NCBI GenBank assembly: GCA_905480165.1
Contig: CAJQPH010000031.1
Location: 1-32,986, forward strand
Direction: 5' to 3'
DNA length: 32,986 nt
From: an uncultured Flavobacteriales bacterium
GTDB taxonomy: Bacteria; Bacteroidota; Bacteroidia; Flavobacteriales_D; Crocinitomicaceae
How positions within the stretch are numbered: position 1 is the first letter of the stretch; every line of letters starts with the position of its first letter. The translations under genes were made by a program, and so were the position numbers. Of the stretch, positions 24,443 to 31,245 are shown one piece after another. The notes beneath the pieces were generated by a model that worked only from the letters and a program-made list of their open reading frames with translations, was not told the DNA's origin and did no database searches.

Positions 24443-25264
24443 ATGAAAATTCAAAATGCTATTTATACTGGAGCTCAAGGGCGAAAAAGCTTGATCGATC
24501 TCGAAATCCCTAATATGTTTAATGGTGAAATTGTCATTTTCATTCACGGCTTCATGGGTTTTAAAGATTGGGGAGCTTGGCATTTAGTCATGGATTATTT
24601 TGTGCAAAAGGGGTATGGATTTTGCAAATTCAATATCAGTCATGGAGGAGGTACAGTTGAAAATGGTATTGATTTCCCTGATCCTGATTCATTCGGGAAA
24701 AACACTTTTAGTAATGAACTTGAAGATCTAAAGCAGGTTATGGATTGGATTGACAGGAAAGTGGTCAATTGGAAAGGACATGTAATTGGACACTCCAAAG
24801 GCGGCGCTATAGCTTTAATTGCAGGAGAGAAAATTAAAAAGATTCAAAGTATATCAACCTGGGCTTCTATAGCTTCAATCGGTGAACGGTTTCCAAAAGG
24901 ATCGCAACTTGAAAAATGGAAATCAACCGGTGTGAAATACGTCAAGAACGGGAGAACACAGCAAGAACTACCTCAAAAATACACCTTGTATACAGACTAC
25001 ATGACAAATGAACATTCATTTAATCTCGAACGCATATGTGATACAATTGATAAACCCATTTTTGTAGCTCACGGAGAAAAAGACACCTCTGTTGATATCA
25101 ACAATGGCATGCGCATAGCAAATTGGTCTAGAACCAATTTATGTGTGATCGATCAGACAGATCATGTATTTGACTCAAGACATCCCTGGACACAATCTGA
25201 GCTACCAAACCCTCTTTTACAATTGTGTAAGAATACCGAAAAATTTCTAAAAGATTTAAAATAA
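24443..25264 (+). CDS. Alpha/beta hydrolase
   Basis: The 273-residue protein has an alpha/beta hydrolase fold. The oxyanion segment IFIHGFMGFKDWG is near residues 32-44. The nucleophile elbow is GHSKGG, with Ser118. A late acid is likely in AHGEKDTSVD, and the catalytic His in DQTDHVFDSRHPW. There is no signal peptide, so it is cytoplasmic. Family members hydrolyse esters, thioesters or lipids, and the substrate cannot be inferred. It is transcribed with the zinc-ribbon gene and ends two bases before the strong hairpin shared with tRNA-His. Confidence 0.9.
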   Translation: MKIQNAIYTGAQGRKSLIDLEIPNMFNGEIVIFIHGFMGFKDWGAWHLVMDYFVQKGYGFCKFNISHGGGTVENGIDFPDPDSFGKNTFSNELEDLKQVMDWIDRKVVNWKGHVIGHSKGGAIALIAGEKIKKIQSISTWASIASIGERFPKGSQLEKWKSTGVKYVKNGRTQQELPQKYTLYTDYMTNEHSFNLERICDTIDKPIFVAHGEKDTSVDINNGMRIANWSRTNLCVIDQTDHVFDSRHPWTQSELPNPLLQLCKNTEKFLKDLK

Positions 25265-25265
25265 A

Positions 25266-25293
25266 AAAAGCCCGGACTTTAATCCGGGCTTTT
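25266..25293. terminator. Bidirectional terminator between the hydrolase gene and tRNA-His
   Basis: An 11-base-pair perfect stem (AAAAGCCCGGA and TCCGGGCTTTT) with a six-base loop is flanked by A-rich and T-rich sides. It can stop the forward hydrolase transcript. Read in reverse, it ends in a run of seven T and follows the tRNA-His 3' end by one base. Confidence 0.9.
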
Positions 25294-25294
25294 G

Positions 25295-25368
25295 GGTGGA
25301 AGATGGGTCTCGAACCCACGACCCTCGGTACCACAAACCGATGCTCTAACCAACTGAGCTACAACCAC
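25295..25368 (-). tRNA. tRNA-His (anticodon GTG)
   Basis: The reverse strand folds as a tRNA of 74 bases. It has a D arm GCTC/GAGC, an anticodon stem TCGGT/ACCGA with loop TTGTGGT (anticodon GTG), a variable loop GGGTC, and a T arm GTGGG/CCCAT with loop TTCGAGA. Base 25369 supplies the genomically encoded G-1 opposite discriminator C73, the identity mark of tRNA-His. CCA is not fully encoded (the next bases are CA). Acceptor positions 5-68 and 6-67 are both T opposite T, an unusual feature. A terminator follows at once. Confidence 0.95.
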
Positions 25369-25381
25369 CATTTCGTGGCGA

Positions 25382-25389
25382 CAAATATA
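25382..25389 (-). promoter_or_regulatory. Promoter -7 box for tRNA-His
   Basis: The reverse strand reads TATATTTG, an exact TAnnTTTG match 13 bases upstream of the tRNA 5' end. A TTTG at 25415-25418 could be the -33 element, but the 25-base spacing is longer than usual. Confidence 0.45.
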
Positions 25390-25447
25390 ATAAATTCTTC
25401 TCATAAAAATTAATCAAAATAAATGTCTTTTAAAATCGTTATGCTTT

Positions 25448-25455
25448 TAACTTTA
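25448..25455 (+). promoter_or_regulatory. Possible -7 box for the second TonB-dependent receptor
   Basis: TAACTTTA is one mismatch from TAnnTTTG and ends five bases before the GTG start codon, so the transcript may be leaderless. No -33 TTTG was seen at the right distance. Confidence 0.3.
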
Positions 25456-25460
25456 CACCC

Positions 25461-28085
25461 GTGAAAGGAACTTTACTATATTTTGTGTTTTTCTCATTTT
25501 TTGTTTTTGGACAACAAAAACAATTGGTTGGTATTTGTGTCGATAAAAAAGGAAGTCCTATTGAAAATGTATTTGTAAAAATCAATACTTCCCCTATTCA
25601 AGAGAGCTATACAGATTCTGAAGGGAAATATGAATTTTTAGTGCAATTAGAAGACACCTTAAAAATGGTTTATCAGGCGAATGAAATTACCATTAAAAAA
25701 GACATCTATATATCTTCTAGTCTTAAAAACTTCCCGAGCATTTCTTTTCCTATTCTTGTTCAACAAAGTGTCACAGTAATCATAGAAAGAGAGAATCCTT
25801 TTGAATTAGAAACACTTCCTTTAGTCGATGCCCAAAAATTAACAGGTAGTATTGAGCGAAGCTTGGTTTTAACTACAGCGGCAACATCGAATAACGAACT
25901 TACAACAAACTATAATGTAAGAGGTGGGAATTATGATGAAAACTTGGTCTATGTAAATGGTTTTTTAGTGTATCGACCTTTTCTGACACGCAGTGGACAG
26001 CAAGAAGGCATGAGCTTTATCCATTCTTCTCTTGTTGAATCTGTTCGGTTTTCAGCTGGAGGTTTTGATGCTCAGTATGGAGATAAATTGAGCTCAGTCT
26101 TAGATATCACTTACAAAAAGCCGACTGAGTTTAAGTCCTCGTTAATGATTTCTTTGCTGGGTGCAGAAGCGCATGCAGAACAAAAAATCGGGAAAAAATT
26201 CGATTATATAGTCGGAGCGAGATATCGGTCTAATGGCTATTTGTTGAATTCTCTACCTACACAAGGATCGTATAATCCGGTGTTTTCAGATGCCCAGATT
26301 TCAACCAATTTCAATATTAAAGACAATCTGGTTTTTAGTACGCTCCTGCATTACTCCTCAAATAATTATCGATTTAGTCCAGAAACTTCAGAAACTGATT
26401 TTGGAACAGCAAATGAAGCCTACTCCTTTAAAATCTATTTTGATGGCCAAGAACAAACCAAATTTGAAACCATGATGGGTGGACTATCTCTTAAATGGAA
26501 AGCCAATGAAAAAACAGACATCGACTTTTATGCAACCGCATTTCAAACAACCGAAAGAGAATACTTCGATATTCAAGGCCAATATTTTATTAATGAGCTA
26601 GAAACAGATCCCTCAAAGGAAGAATATGGTGATTCAATTGCAGTACTGGGAATTGGAACCTTTCTTAATCACGCACGGAATAAACTAAATGCCAATATTA
26701 TTAATATATATCACAACGGTAGACATGAGTTCTTTAATGGATATGCGGATCAGGCCAGACTGAAATTTAAAAATAGACATTTAAAATGGGGAGTTTCTTT
26801 TCAAATGGATCAGTTTAATGATGTCCTAAGTGAATGGCGCATGATCGATTCTGCAGGATACAGTGTGCCACAATCTAACCCAAATGAAATTGAGCTTTTT
26901 GAGGTAATTAAAGGAGAACTTTCGCTAAATAATCAGAGATATACTGGATTCATTCAATACAATACAAGTTGGTCTCGCACTCAAAAGAATGTCATTGTTT
27001 CTCGACCCTATAAAATTGGAGAGCACGGGAAAAAGAAAAAAATTTGGTGTACGGATACCATTGCGGAAGCCAACTCTAAATGGGCTATTTCAGTCGGAAC
27101 TCGTGGAGGATATACAACTGTTAATGAAGAACTTTATTTTACGCCAAGAGCAGCACTTATTTATTATCCTAAAGCCTACATTGCACAAAACGATAAAATT
27201 TACAAAAGAAACATCTCTTATCGTTTATCTTCTGGAATGTATTATCAACCACCATTCTATAGAGAATTCAGATACTTTGATGGCAGCTTAAGAACTGATG
27301 TCAAGGCCCAAAAATCAGTTCATGTCGTTGCAGGAACAGATTTCTTCTTTAACATGTGGCAACGTGAAATGCCTTTTAAATTTACAGGAGAAGTCTTTTA
27401 TAAGTATTTATGGGATGTTAACCCTTATCAAATTGAAAATGTCCGTACCCGTTATTATGCCGATAATAACGCCATTGCATACGCTTACGGTTTAGATTTG
27501 AATATTCACGGTGAGTTCGTAAAAGGTATTGAGTCGTTTTTTAAATTGGGTTTTCTTTCTACCAAAGAAGATATCCTAGATGATCAATACATGGAATATT
27601 ATAATGCCTCTGGTGAAAGAATAATATTTGGATTTAGCGAAGACCAAACGGTTGTAGATAGCGCTACTATTTTCCCGGGATACATCCCTCGCCCAACCGA
27701 TCAGTTTTTTAATTTTGGAGCTTTGGTTCAAGATCAAATGCCAGGACTCGAAAGCTTTACCGTACAAATGGGAATGCAGTTTGGGACAAGACTCCCCTAC
27801 GGTCCTCCTGACCCAACTCGCTATAAAGATACCCTTAGAATGAAATCTTATTTTAGAGTAGATTTGGGAATGTCTTACGACTTTTTAGGCAAGTCCAAAT
27901 CACGTCATAAATTTTGGAAAAATAATTTTTCCCAGGCATTGATTTCTCTTGAAATATTTAATCTTTTGGGAATCAACAATGTCTTATCTAAACAATGGAT
28001 TCAAGACGTAAGTGGCAAGTATTATTCCATTCCAAATTACCTTACCCAAAGGCGCTTTAACCTGAAGCTCATATTAAGACTTTAG
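25461..28085 (+). CDS. TonB-dependent outer-membrane receptor, GTG start
   Basis: The 874-residue protein starts at GTG 25461. This is needed because it gives a proper signal peptide (MKGTLLYFVFFSFFVFGQQ), and the next in-frame ATG lies about 70 codons on. A carboxypeptidase-regulatory-like domain (about 20-95) begins LVGICVDKKGSPIENVFVKI. The plug (about 115-225) has NYNVRGGNYDENLVYVNGF and GGFDAQYGDKLSSVLDI. The remaining residues form the barrel, ending in LKLILRL. It has the same plan as the receptor at 3193 but differs widely in sequence. No SusD partner is next to it. The ligand is unknown. Its stop overlaps that of the convergent response regulator by four bases. Confidence 0.9.
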   Translation: MKGTLLYFVFFSFFVFGQQKQLVGICVDKKGSPIENVFVKINTSPIQESYTDSEGKYEFLVQLEDTLKMVYQANEITIKKDIYISSSLKNFPSISFPILVQQSVTVIIERENPFELETLPLVDAQKLTGSIERSLVLTTAATSNNELTTNYNVRGGNYDENLVYVNGFLVYRPFLTRSGQQEGMSFIHSSLVESVRFSAGGFDAQYGDKLSSVLDITYKKPTEFKSSLMISLLGAEAHAEQKIGKKFDYIVGARYRSNGYLLNSLPTQGSYNPVFSDAQISTNFNIKDNLVFSTLLHYSSNNYRFSPETSETDFGTANEAYSFKIYFDGQEQTKFETMMGGLSLKWKANEKTDIDFYATAFQTTEREYFDIQGQYFINELETDPSKEEYGDSIAVLGIGTFLNHARNKLNANIINIYHNGRHEFFNGYADQARLKFKNRHLKWGVSFQMDQFNDVLSEWRMIDSAGYSVPQSNPNEIELFEVIKGELSLNNQRYTGFIQYNTSWSRTQKNVIVSRPYKIGEHGKKKKIWCTDTIAEANSKWAISVGTRGGYTTVNEELYFTPRAALIYYPKAYIAQNDKIYKRNISYRLSSGMYYQPPFYREFRYFDGSLRTDVKAQKSVHVVAGTDFFFNMWQREMPFKFTGEVFYKYLWDVNPYQIENVRTRYYADNNAIAYAYGLDLNIHGEFVKGIESFFKLGFLSTKEDILDDQYMEYYNASGERIIFGFSEDQTVVDSATIFPGYIPRPTDQFFNFGALVQDQMPGLESFTVQMGMQFGTRLPYGPPDPTRYKDTLRMKSYFRVDLGMSYDFLGKSKSRHKFWKNNFSQALISLEIFNLLGINNVLSKQWIQDVSGKYYSIPNYLTQRRFNLKLILRL

Positions 28086-28756
28086 CTCGATGGGGAAAAC
28101 AAAAACTTGTTTGGTGAAACCAGATTTGTTTTAACGGCATACATCACAATACCCGCTGTGTTTTTCACTCCAAGTTTGGACATTATGTTTTTTCTGTGGG
28201 TGGTAATGGTGTGGTTACTTAAAAATAAGAGCTCTGCAATTTTATTATTGGTATACCCTTCGGCTATGAGTACAATTATTTCATTCTCTCTTTCACTCAA
28301 AACAACCGCTTCACAAGTAAATGAATCGAAATCCAAATCATTGACATCAATTTGTGCCTTTTGAATCGTCTCAAGAATCTGTCCGCAAAAGAACTTGTTA
28401 CCTTTTCTTGTTTCGAGCACAGCATTTACGATTTCTGATAAATCACAATCTTTTTTGACATAGCTCATAATTCCTGACCTCAAAGCATCGACAAGTGTTT
28501 GAGCACTCTGTTCAGGGGTAATTGCAATGAACTTAATTTCCTTTTTAAAACTGCTGATCTCACTGATTGTATCAATTGTGAATCCAGGAGAAGTGTAATC
28601 AATTAGTACCATTGAAACATCGAATGAATTTAGCTGATTCATCAATTCATTACCATCACTAGCCTCTCCTACAATAGAAATCGAAGTTTGTGTAGATAAA
28701 ATGGACCGCAATCCTACCCTTGTTAAATCATTACTATCAGCGATTATTATCGACAT
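28082..28756 (-). CDS. NarL/LuxR-family response regulator, orphan
   Basis: From ATG 28756 the protein has 224 residues; a TTG 24 bases upstream was rejected. An N-terminal receiver domain (about 1-120) is followed by a LuxR-type helix-turn-helix (about 158-215: LSERENEIIVLIAEGYTNNK, then IAELLFLSNHTITTHRKNIM). The likely phosphoacceptor is Asp53 (VLIDYTSPG). The acidic pair near the N-terminus reads ADSND rather than ADDH, so one metal-binding acid is replaced by Ser and phosphorylation may be altered. No sensor kinase gene is nearby. A well-formed promoter lies just upstream. Confidence 0.88.
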   Translation of the reverse strand: MSIIIADSNDLTRVGLRSILSTQTSISIVGEASDGNELMNQLNSFDVSMVLIDYTSPGFTIDTISEISSFKKEIKFIAITPEQSAQTLVDALRSGIMSYVKKDCDLSEIVNAVLETRKGNKFFCGQILETIQKAQIDVNDLDFDSFTCEAVVLSERENEIIVLIAEGYTNNKIAELLFLSNHTITTHRKNIMSKLGVKNTAGIVMYAVKTNLVSPNKFLFSPSS

Positions 28757-28777
28757 CTTATTTAGAATTAATCTAAA

Positions 28778-28806
28778 CAAAGATACATATACTTGTAAAA
28801 ATACAA
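28778..28806 (-). promoter_or_regulatory. Promoter of the response regulator
   Basis: On the reverse strand TTG (28806-28804) and TATCTTTG (28785-28778, exact) are 18 bases apart. The predicted start leaves a leader of about 17 bases before ATG 28756. Confidence 0.55.
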
Positions 28807-28869
28807 CTAGTAATTAATAAATTATTTTTAACATCAAATGGAATATTCTAATGTGCTATTAGGAATATG

Positions 28870-28877
28870 TATTTTTG
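28870..28877 (+). promoter_or_regulatory. Promoter -7 box for the Sua5 gene
   Basis: TATTTTTG is an exact TAnnTTTG match, five bases before GTG 28883. A TTC at 28846-28848 is at the right distance (21 bases) for a degenerate -33 element. It favours GTG 28883 as the start and a leaderless transcript. Confidence 0.45.
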
Positions 28878-28882
28878 TACAA

Positions 28883-29854
28883 GTGATTACGAAAACCGGA
28901 CATAGCATACAAGAAGCTGCCGACCTATTAAATAAAGGCCAATTGGTTGCAATACCAACAGAAACTGTCTACGGACTGGCTGCAAATGGACTTGACCAAG
29001 ATGCAATTTCTGAGATATTTAAAGTCAAGAGGAGACCCCTTTCAAACCCTCTTATTCTTCATTTCAAAGACTTGAATAGTGTTTCGAAATATGTCTCTAA
29101 CATACCCGCAGAAGCAAAAAAAATTGCAGAAGAATTTTGGCCTGGCCCGTTAACTCTATTACTGGAAAAAACAGCTAAAATCCCAAATTCCGTCAATTCA
29201 GGTAAGCAAAAAATTGCAGTGCGAATTCCAAACCATCCAGACACTCTAAAACTTTTGGCGTTGCTCGACTTCCCTTTAGCAGCTCCAAGCGCAAATTTAT
29301 ACGGCCGAGTCAGTCCTACGAAGGCAGTACATGTATCTAAGCAGCTCTCTGGTTCAATACCCTATATTTTAGATGGAGGAATGTCTTCAAAAGGGATAGA
29401 GTCAACCATTTTAGGATTTGAAAACAGTAAAACCATTCTTTACAGATTAGGAGCTATTACAACTGAAGAAATAGAGGATTGTATTGGGGAAAAAGTATCT
29501 ATTTATGATCACAAATTAATTTCAGATCAACCTATTACAAGTGGAATGGTAAAATATCATTACGCACCACAAACCCCCATTTATGATATTGGAGACATTT
29601 CAAAAATAGAAACCAATGCAAACTTTGGTTACATAGGGTTTAATAAAACAATTGACGATGTTCCCAATGAAAATCAATTTTTACTGAGTCCAGAATCAGA
29701 CCTCAATATTGCTTCTAAAAATTTATACCATGCCTTGCATTATATGGATGAAAAACAATTTGATGCAATTTTCATTTGTAATTTTCCAGAGATAGGTATA
29801 GGTCGATCGATGAATGATCGAATAAACAAAGCGATTGCAAAGTATAAGAAATAA
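28883..29854 (+). CDS. Threonylcarbamoyl-AMP synthase, Sua5 type
   Basis: The enzyme makes L-threonylcarbamoyl-AMP from threonine, bicarbonate and ATP, the first step of t6A37 modification in tRNAs reading ANN codons. From GTG 28883 it has 323 residues. The YrdC domain (about 1-200) shows AIPTETVYGLAANGL, KVKRRPLSNPLILH, WPGPLTLLLEKT, VAVRIPNH-like IAVRIPNHPD and APSANLYGRVSPT. The C-terminal Sua5 domain begins SGMVKYHYAPQTPIYD, so it is Sua5 rather than the shorter TsaC. An ATG at 28838 would add 15 residues with no family similarity and lies upstream of the predicted promoter, so GTG is preferred. The alternative start 28838 cannot be ruled out. Confidence 0.85.
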   Translation: MITKTGHSIQEAADLLNKGQLVAIPTETVYGLAANGLDQDAISEIFKVKRRPLSNPLILHFKDLNSVSKYVSNIPAEAKKIAEEFWPGPLTLLLEKTAKIPNSVNSGKQKIAVRIPNHPDTLKLLALLDFPLAAPSANLYGRVSPTKAVHVSKQLSGSIPYILDGGMSSKGIESTILGFENSKTILYRLGAITTEEIEDCIGEKVSIYDHKLISDQPITSGMVKYHYAPQTPIYDIGDISKIETNANFGYIGFNKTIDDVPNENQFLLSPESDLNIASKNLYHALHYMDEKQFDAIFICNFPEIGIGRSMNDRINKAIAKYKK

Positions 29855-29857
29855 AAA

Positions 29858-29878
29858 AACCCTTGCATAACAAGGGTT
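29858..29878 (-). terminator. Terminator of the bL31 gene, possibly shared with Sua5
   Basis: An eight-base-pair stem (AACCCTTG and CAAGGGTT) with a five-base loop is followed, on the reverse strand, by a run of T to about 29853. It lies 24 bases past the bL31 stop. In the forward direction the trailing T run is weaker. Confidence 0.8.
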
Positions 29879-29901
29879 CTAAATATTTTACAATCAAGAT
29901 A

Positions 29902-30159
29902 TTATTTCTTGATGTGTCTCGCGTGTCTGTTCTTGAACTTATCAATTCTTCCAGCCGTATCCACAAATTGAGCTACACCAGTGAAGAAAGGATGAGATTT
30001 ATGAGAAATGTCAAGTTTTATCAGAGGATATTCATTTCCATCTTCCCATTCAATTTTCTCTTTTGCTGGGGCACATGAAGGGCATAAAAAGGAGTAGTCA
30101 TTAGACATGTCTTTAAAAACAACTAATCTGTAATCATCCGGATGTATATCTTTTCTCAT
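29902..30159 (-). CDS. rpmE2: Large-subunit ribosomal protein bL31 type B
   Basis: From ATG 30159 the protein has 85 residues and begins MRKDIHPDDYRLVVFKDMSN, as type B bL31 does; a longer reading with 19 extra residues was rejected because the family starts here. The C-terminus SHPFFTGVAQFVDTAGRIDKF and the basic KNRHARHIKK tail are also diagnostic. A CPSC pair (FLCPSCAP) is present, although the type B form usually lacks a complete zinc site. bL31 helps join the subunits. It has its own promoter and terminator, standing alone between Sua5 and LpxD-like genes. Confidence 0.95.
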   Translation of the reverse strand: MRKDIHPDDYRLVVFKDMSNDYSFLCPSCAPAKEKIEWEDGNEYPLIKLDISHKSHPFFTGVAQFVDTAGRIDKFKNRHARHIKK

Positions 30160-30183
30160 AATTCTTGTTTCAAAAATGGAATG

Positions 30184-30217
30184 CAAATTTATATAATTCT
30201 TTTCATATATCATCAAA
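30184..30217 (-). promoter_or_regulatory. Promoter of the bL31 gene
   Basis: On the reverse strand TTTG (30217-30214) and TAAATTTG (30191-30184, exact) are 22 bases apart. The predicted leader is about 20 bases. This is the best-formed promoter in the window. Confidence 0.65.
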
Positions 30218-30296
30218 AAATAAAGATTAAATCACTTTGAACAAACCAAAGGTGATAAGTCTTTAATTATGAATTCATTGAAATGCATCCAATTGC

Positions 30297-30304
30297 TATT
30301 TTTG
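30297..30304 (+). promoter_or_regulatory. Promoter -7 box for the LpxD-like/SpoIIE operon
   Basis: TATTTTTG is an exact TAnnTTTG match 17 bases before the ATG at 30322. A TTG at 30278-30280 gives a slightly short 16-base spacing. An AGGA lies within the leader at about 30311-30314. Confidence 0.45.
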
Positions 30305-30321
30305 ATTAAAAGGAATGTACA

Positions 30322-31245
30322 ATGGTTTTATTGGAAAAAATCTCTCTTAAAGAAGTCTCGAATATCTTACATCGAAAGTTCATTGGGGCTGCCAACCATG
30401 TCATTTCTGGTCTAAATGAAATCCATAATGTTGAAAAAGGGGATTTAATTTATGTCGACCATCCAAAATATTATAAGAGTGCATTGAATTCCTTAGCAGA
30501 TACCATTATTATTGATAAGGAAGTTGAAGCTCCTGTCGGTAAAGCCCTCATTATTTCTGACAATCCATTCGGGGACTACAATAAGCTTGCGAAATTGCTA
30601 TTTCCTGAATCAAAACCTTCTGAGACACAAAAATCAAGTACAATTGATCCAAGCGCAATCATTTATCCTAATGTCTACATTGGAGAAAATGTAACGATCG
30701 GTGCACATGCCACATTATATTCAGGAGCCTGTATTATGGACCATGTGAGTATTGGTGAGCACGTGAAAATTGGTCCAAACTCCGTAATTGGACATTCTGC
30801 ATTTTATTACAAACAAACTAAGGAAAAACACATACAGATGCACAGCATTGGCAATGTTAAAATAAATTCATTTGTGGAAATTGGTGCCTTATGTACGATA
30901 GATAGGGGAGTTTCTGCTTCAACTGTAATTGGTCATGGAACTAAAATAGACAATCAAGTACATGTTGGTCATGACACCGTTATAGGTAAAAATTGCCTTA
31001 TCGCCTCCGGCACAGGTATTTCAGGTTGTGTAACCATTGAAGATGAAGTTAAGATTTGGGGACAGGTTGGATGTGCAAGCAATGTTAAAATAGGGAAAAA
31101 TGCAATTGTTTTAGGCCAATCAGGAGTTACGAAAAGTATCGAAGGCAATAAGACTTATTTCGGCACACCTTGTAAGGAATCATTTCAAAAATTAAAAGAA
31201 TTGGCAGCACTTCAAAAGCTCCCGGAAATAATAAAAAACATCTAA
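30322..31245 (+). CDS. lpxD: LpxD-like UDP-3-O-acylglucosamine N-acyltransferase
   Basis: LpxD adds the second hydroxyacyl chain in lipid A synthesis. The 307-residue protein has an N-terminal uridine-binding-type domain (about 1-100, HVISGLNEIHNVEKGDLIYV) and a left-handed beta-helix of hexapeptide repeats (about 107-285, for example IYPNVYIGENVTIGAHATL). The expected catalytic His is in VHVGHD (His214 or His217). The usual C-terminal LpxD motif (IWGQVGCASNVKIG, then GQSGVTKSI) is present. It is shorter than E. coli LpxD (341). Many Flavobacteriales carry two lpxD-type genes, and this one is not next to lpxC or lpxA, so it may be the second copy with a distinct acyl preference. It abuts the phosphatase gene directly. 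Confidence 0.82.
   Translation: MVLLEKISLKEVSNILHRKFIGAANHVISGLNEIHNVEKGDLIYVDHPKYYKSALNSLADTIIIDKEVEAPVGKALIISDNPFGDYNKLAKLLFPESKPSETQKSSTIDPSAIIYPNVYIGENVTIGAHATLYSGACIMDHVSIGEHVKIGPNSVIGHSAFYYKQTKEKHIQMHSIGNVKINSFVEIGALCTIDRGVSASTVIGHGTKIDNQVHVGHDTVIGKNCLIASGTGISGCVTIEDEVKIWGQVGCASNVKIGKNAIVLGQSGVTKSIEGNKTYFGTPCKESFQKLKELAALQKLPEIIKNI

Noticed and set aside
28838-28882. ATG start of the Sua5 protein at 28838
   Set aside because: The 15 extra residues do not match the family and lie upstream of an exact -7 box; GTG 28883 aligns with family N-termini.
30160-30216. Extension of bL31 by 19 residues
   Set aside because: The type B bL31 family starts MRKDIHPDDYR, and the promoter box at 30184-30191 lies inside the extension.
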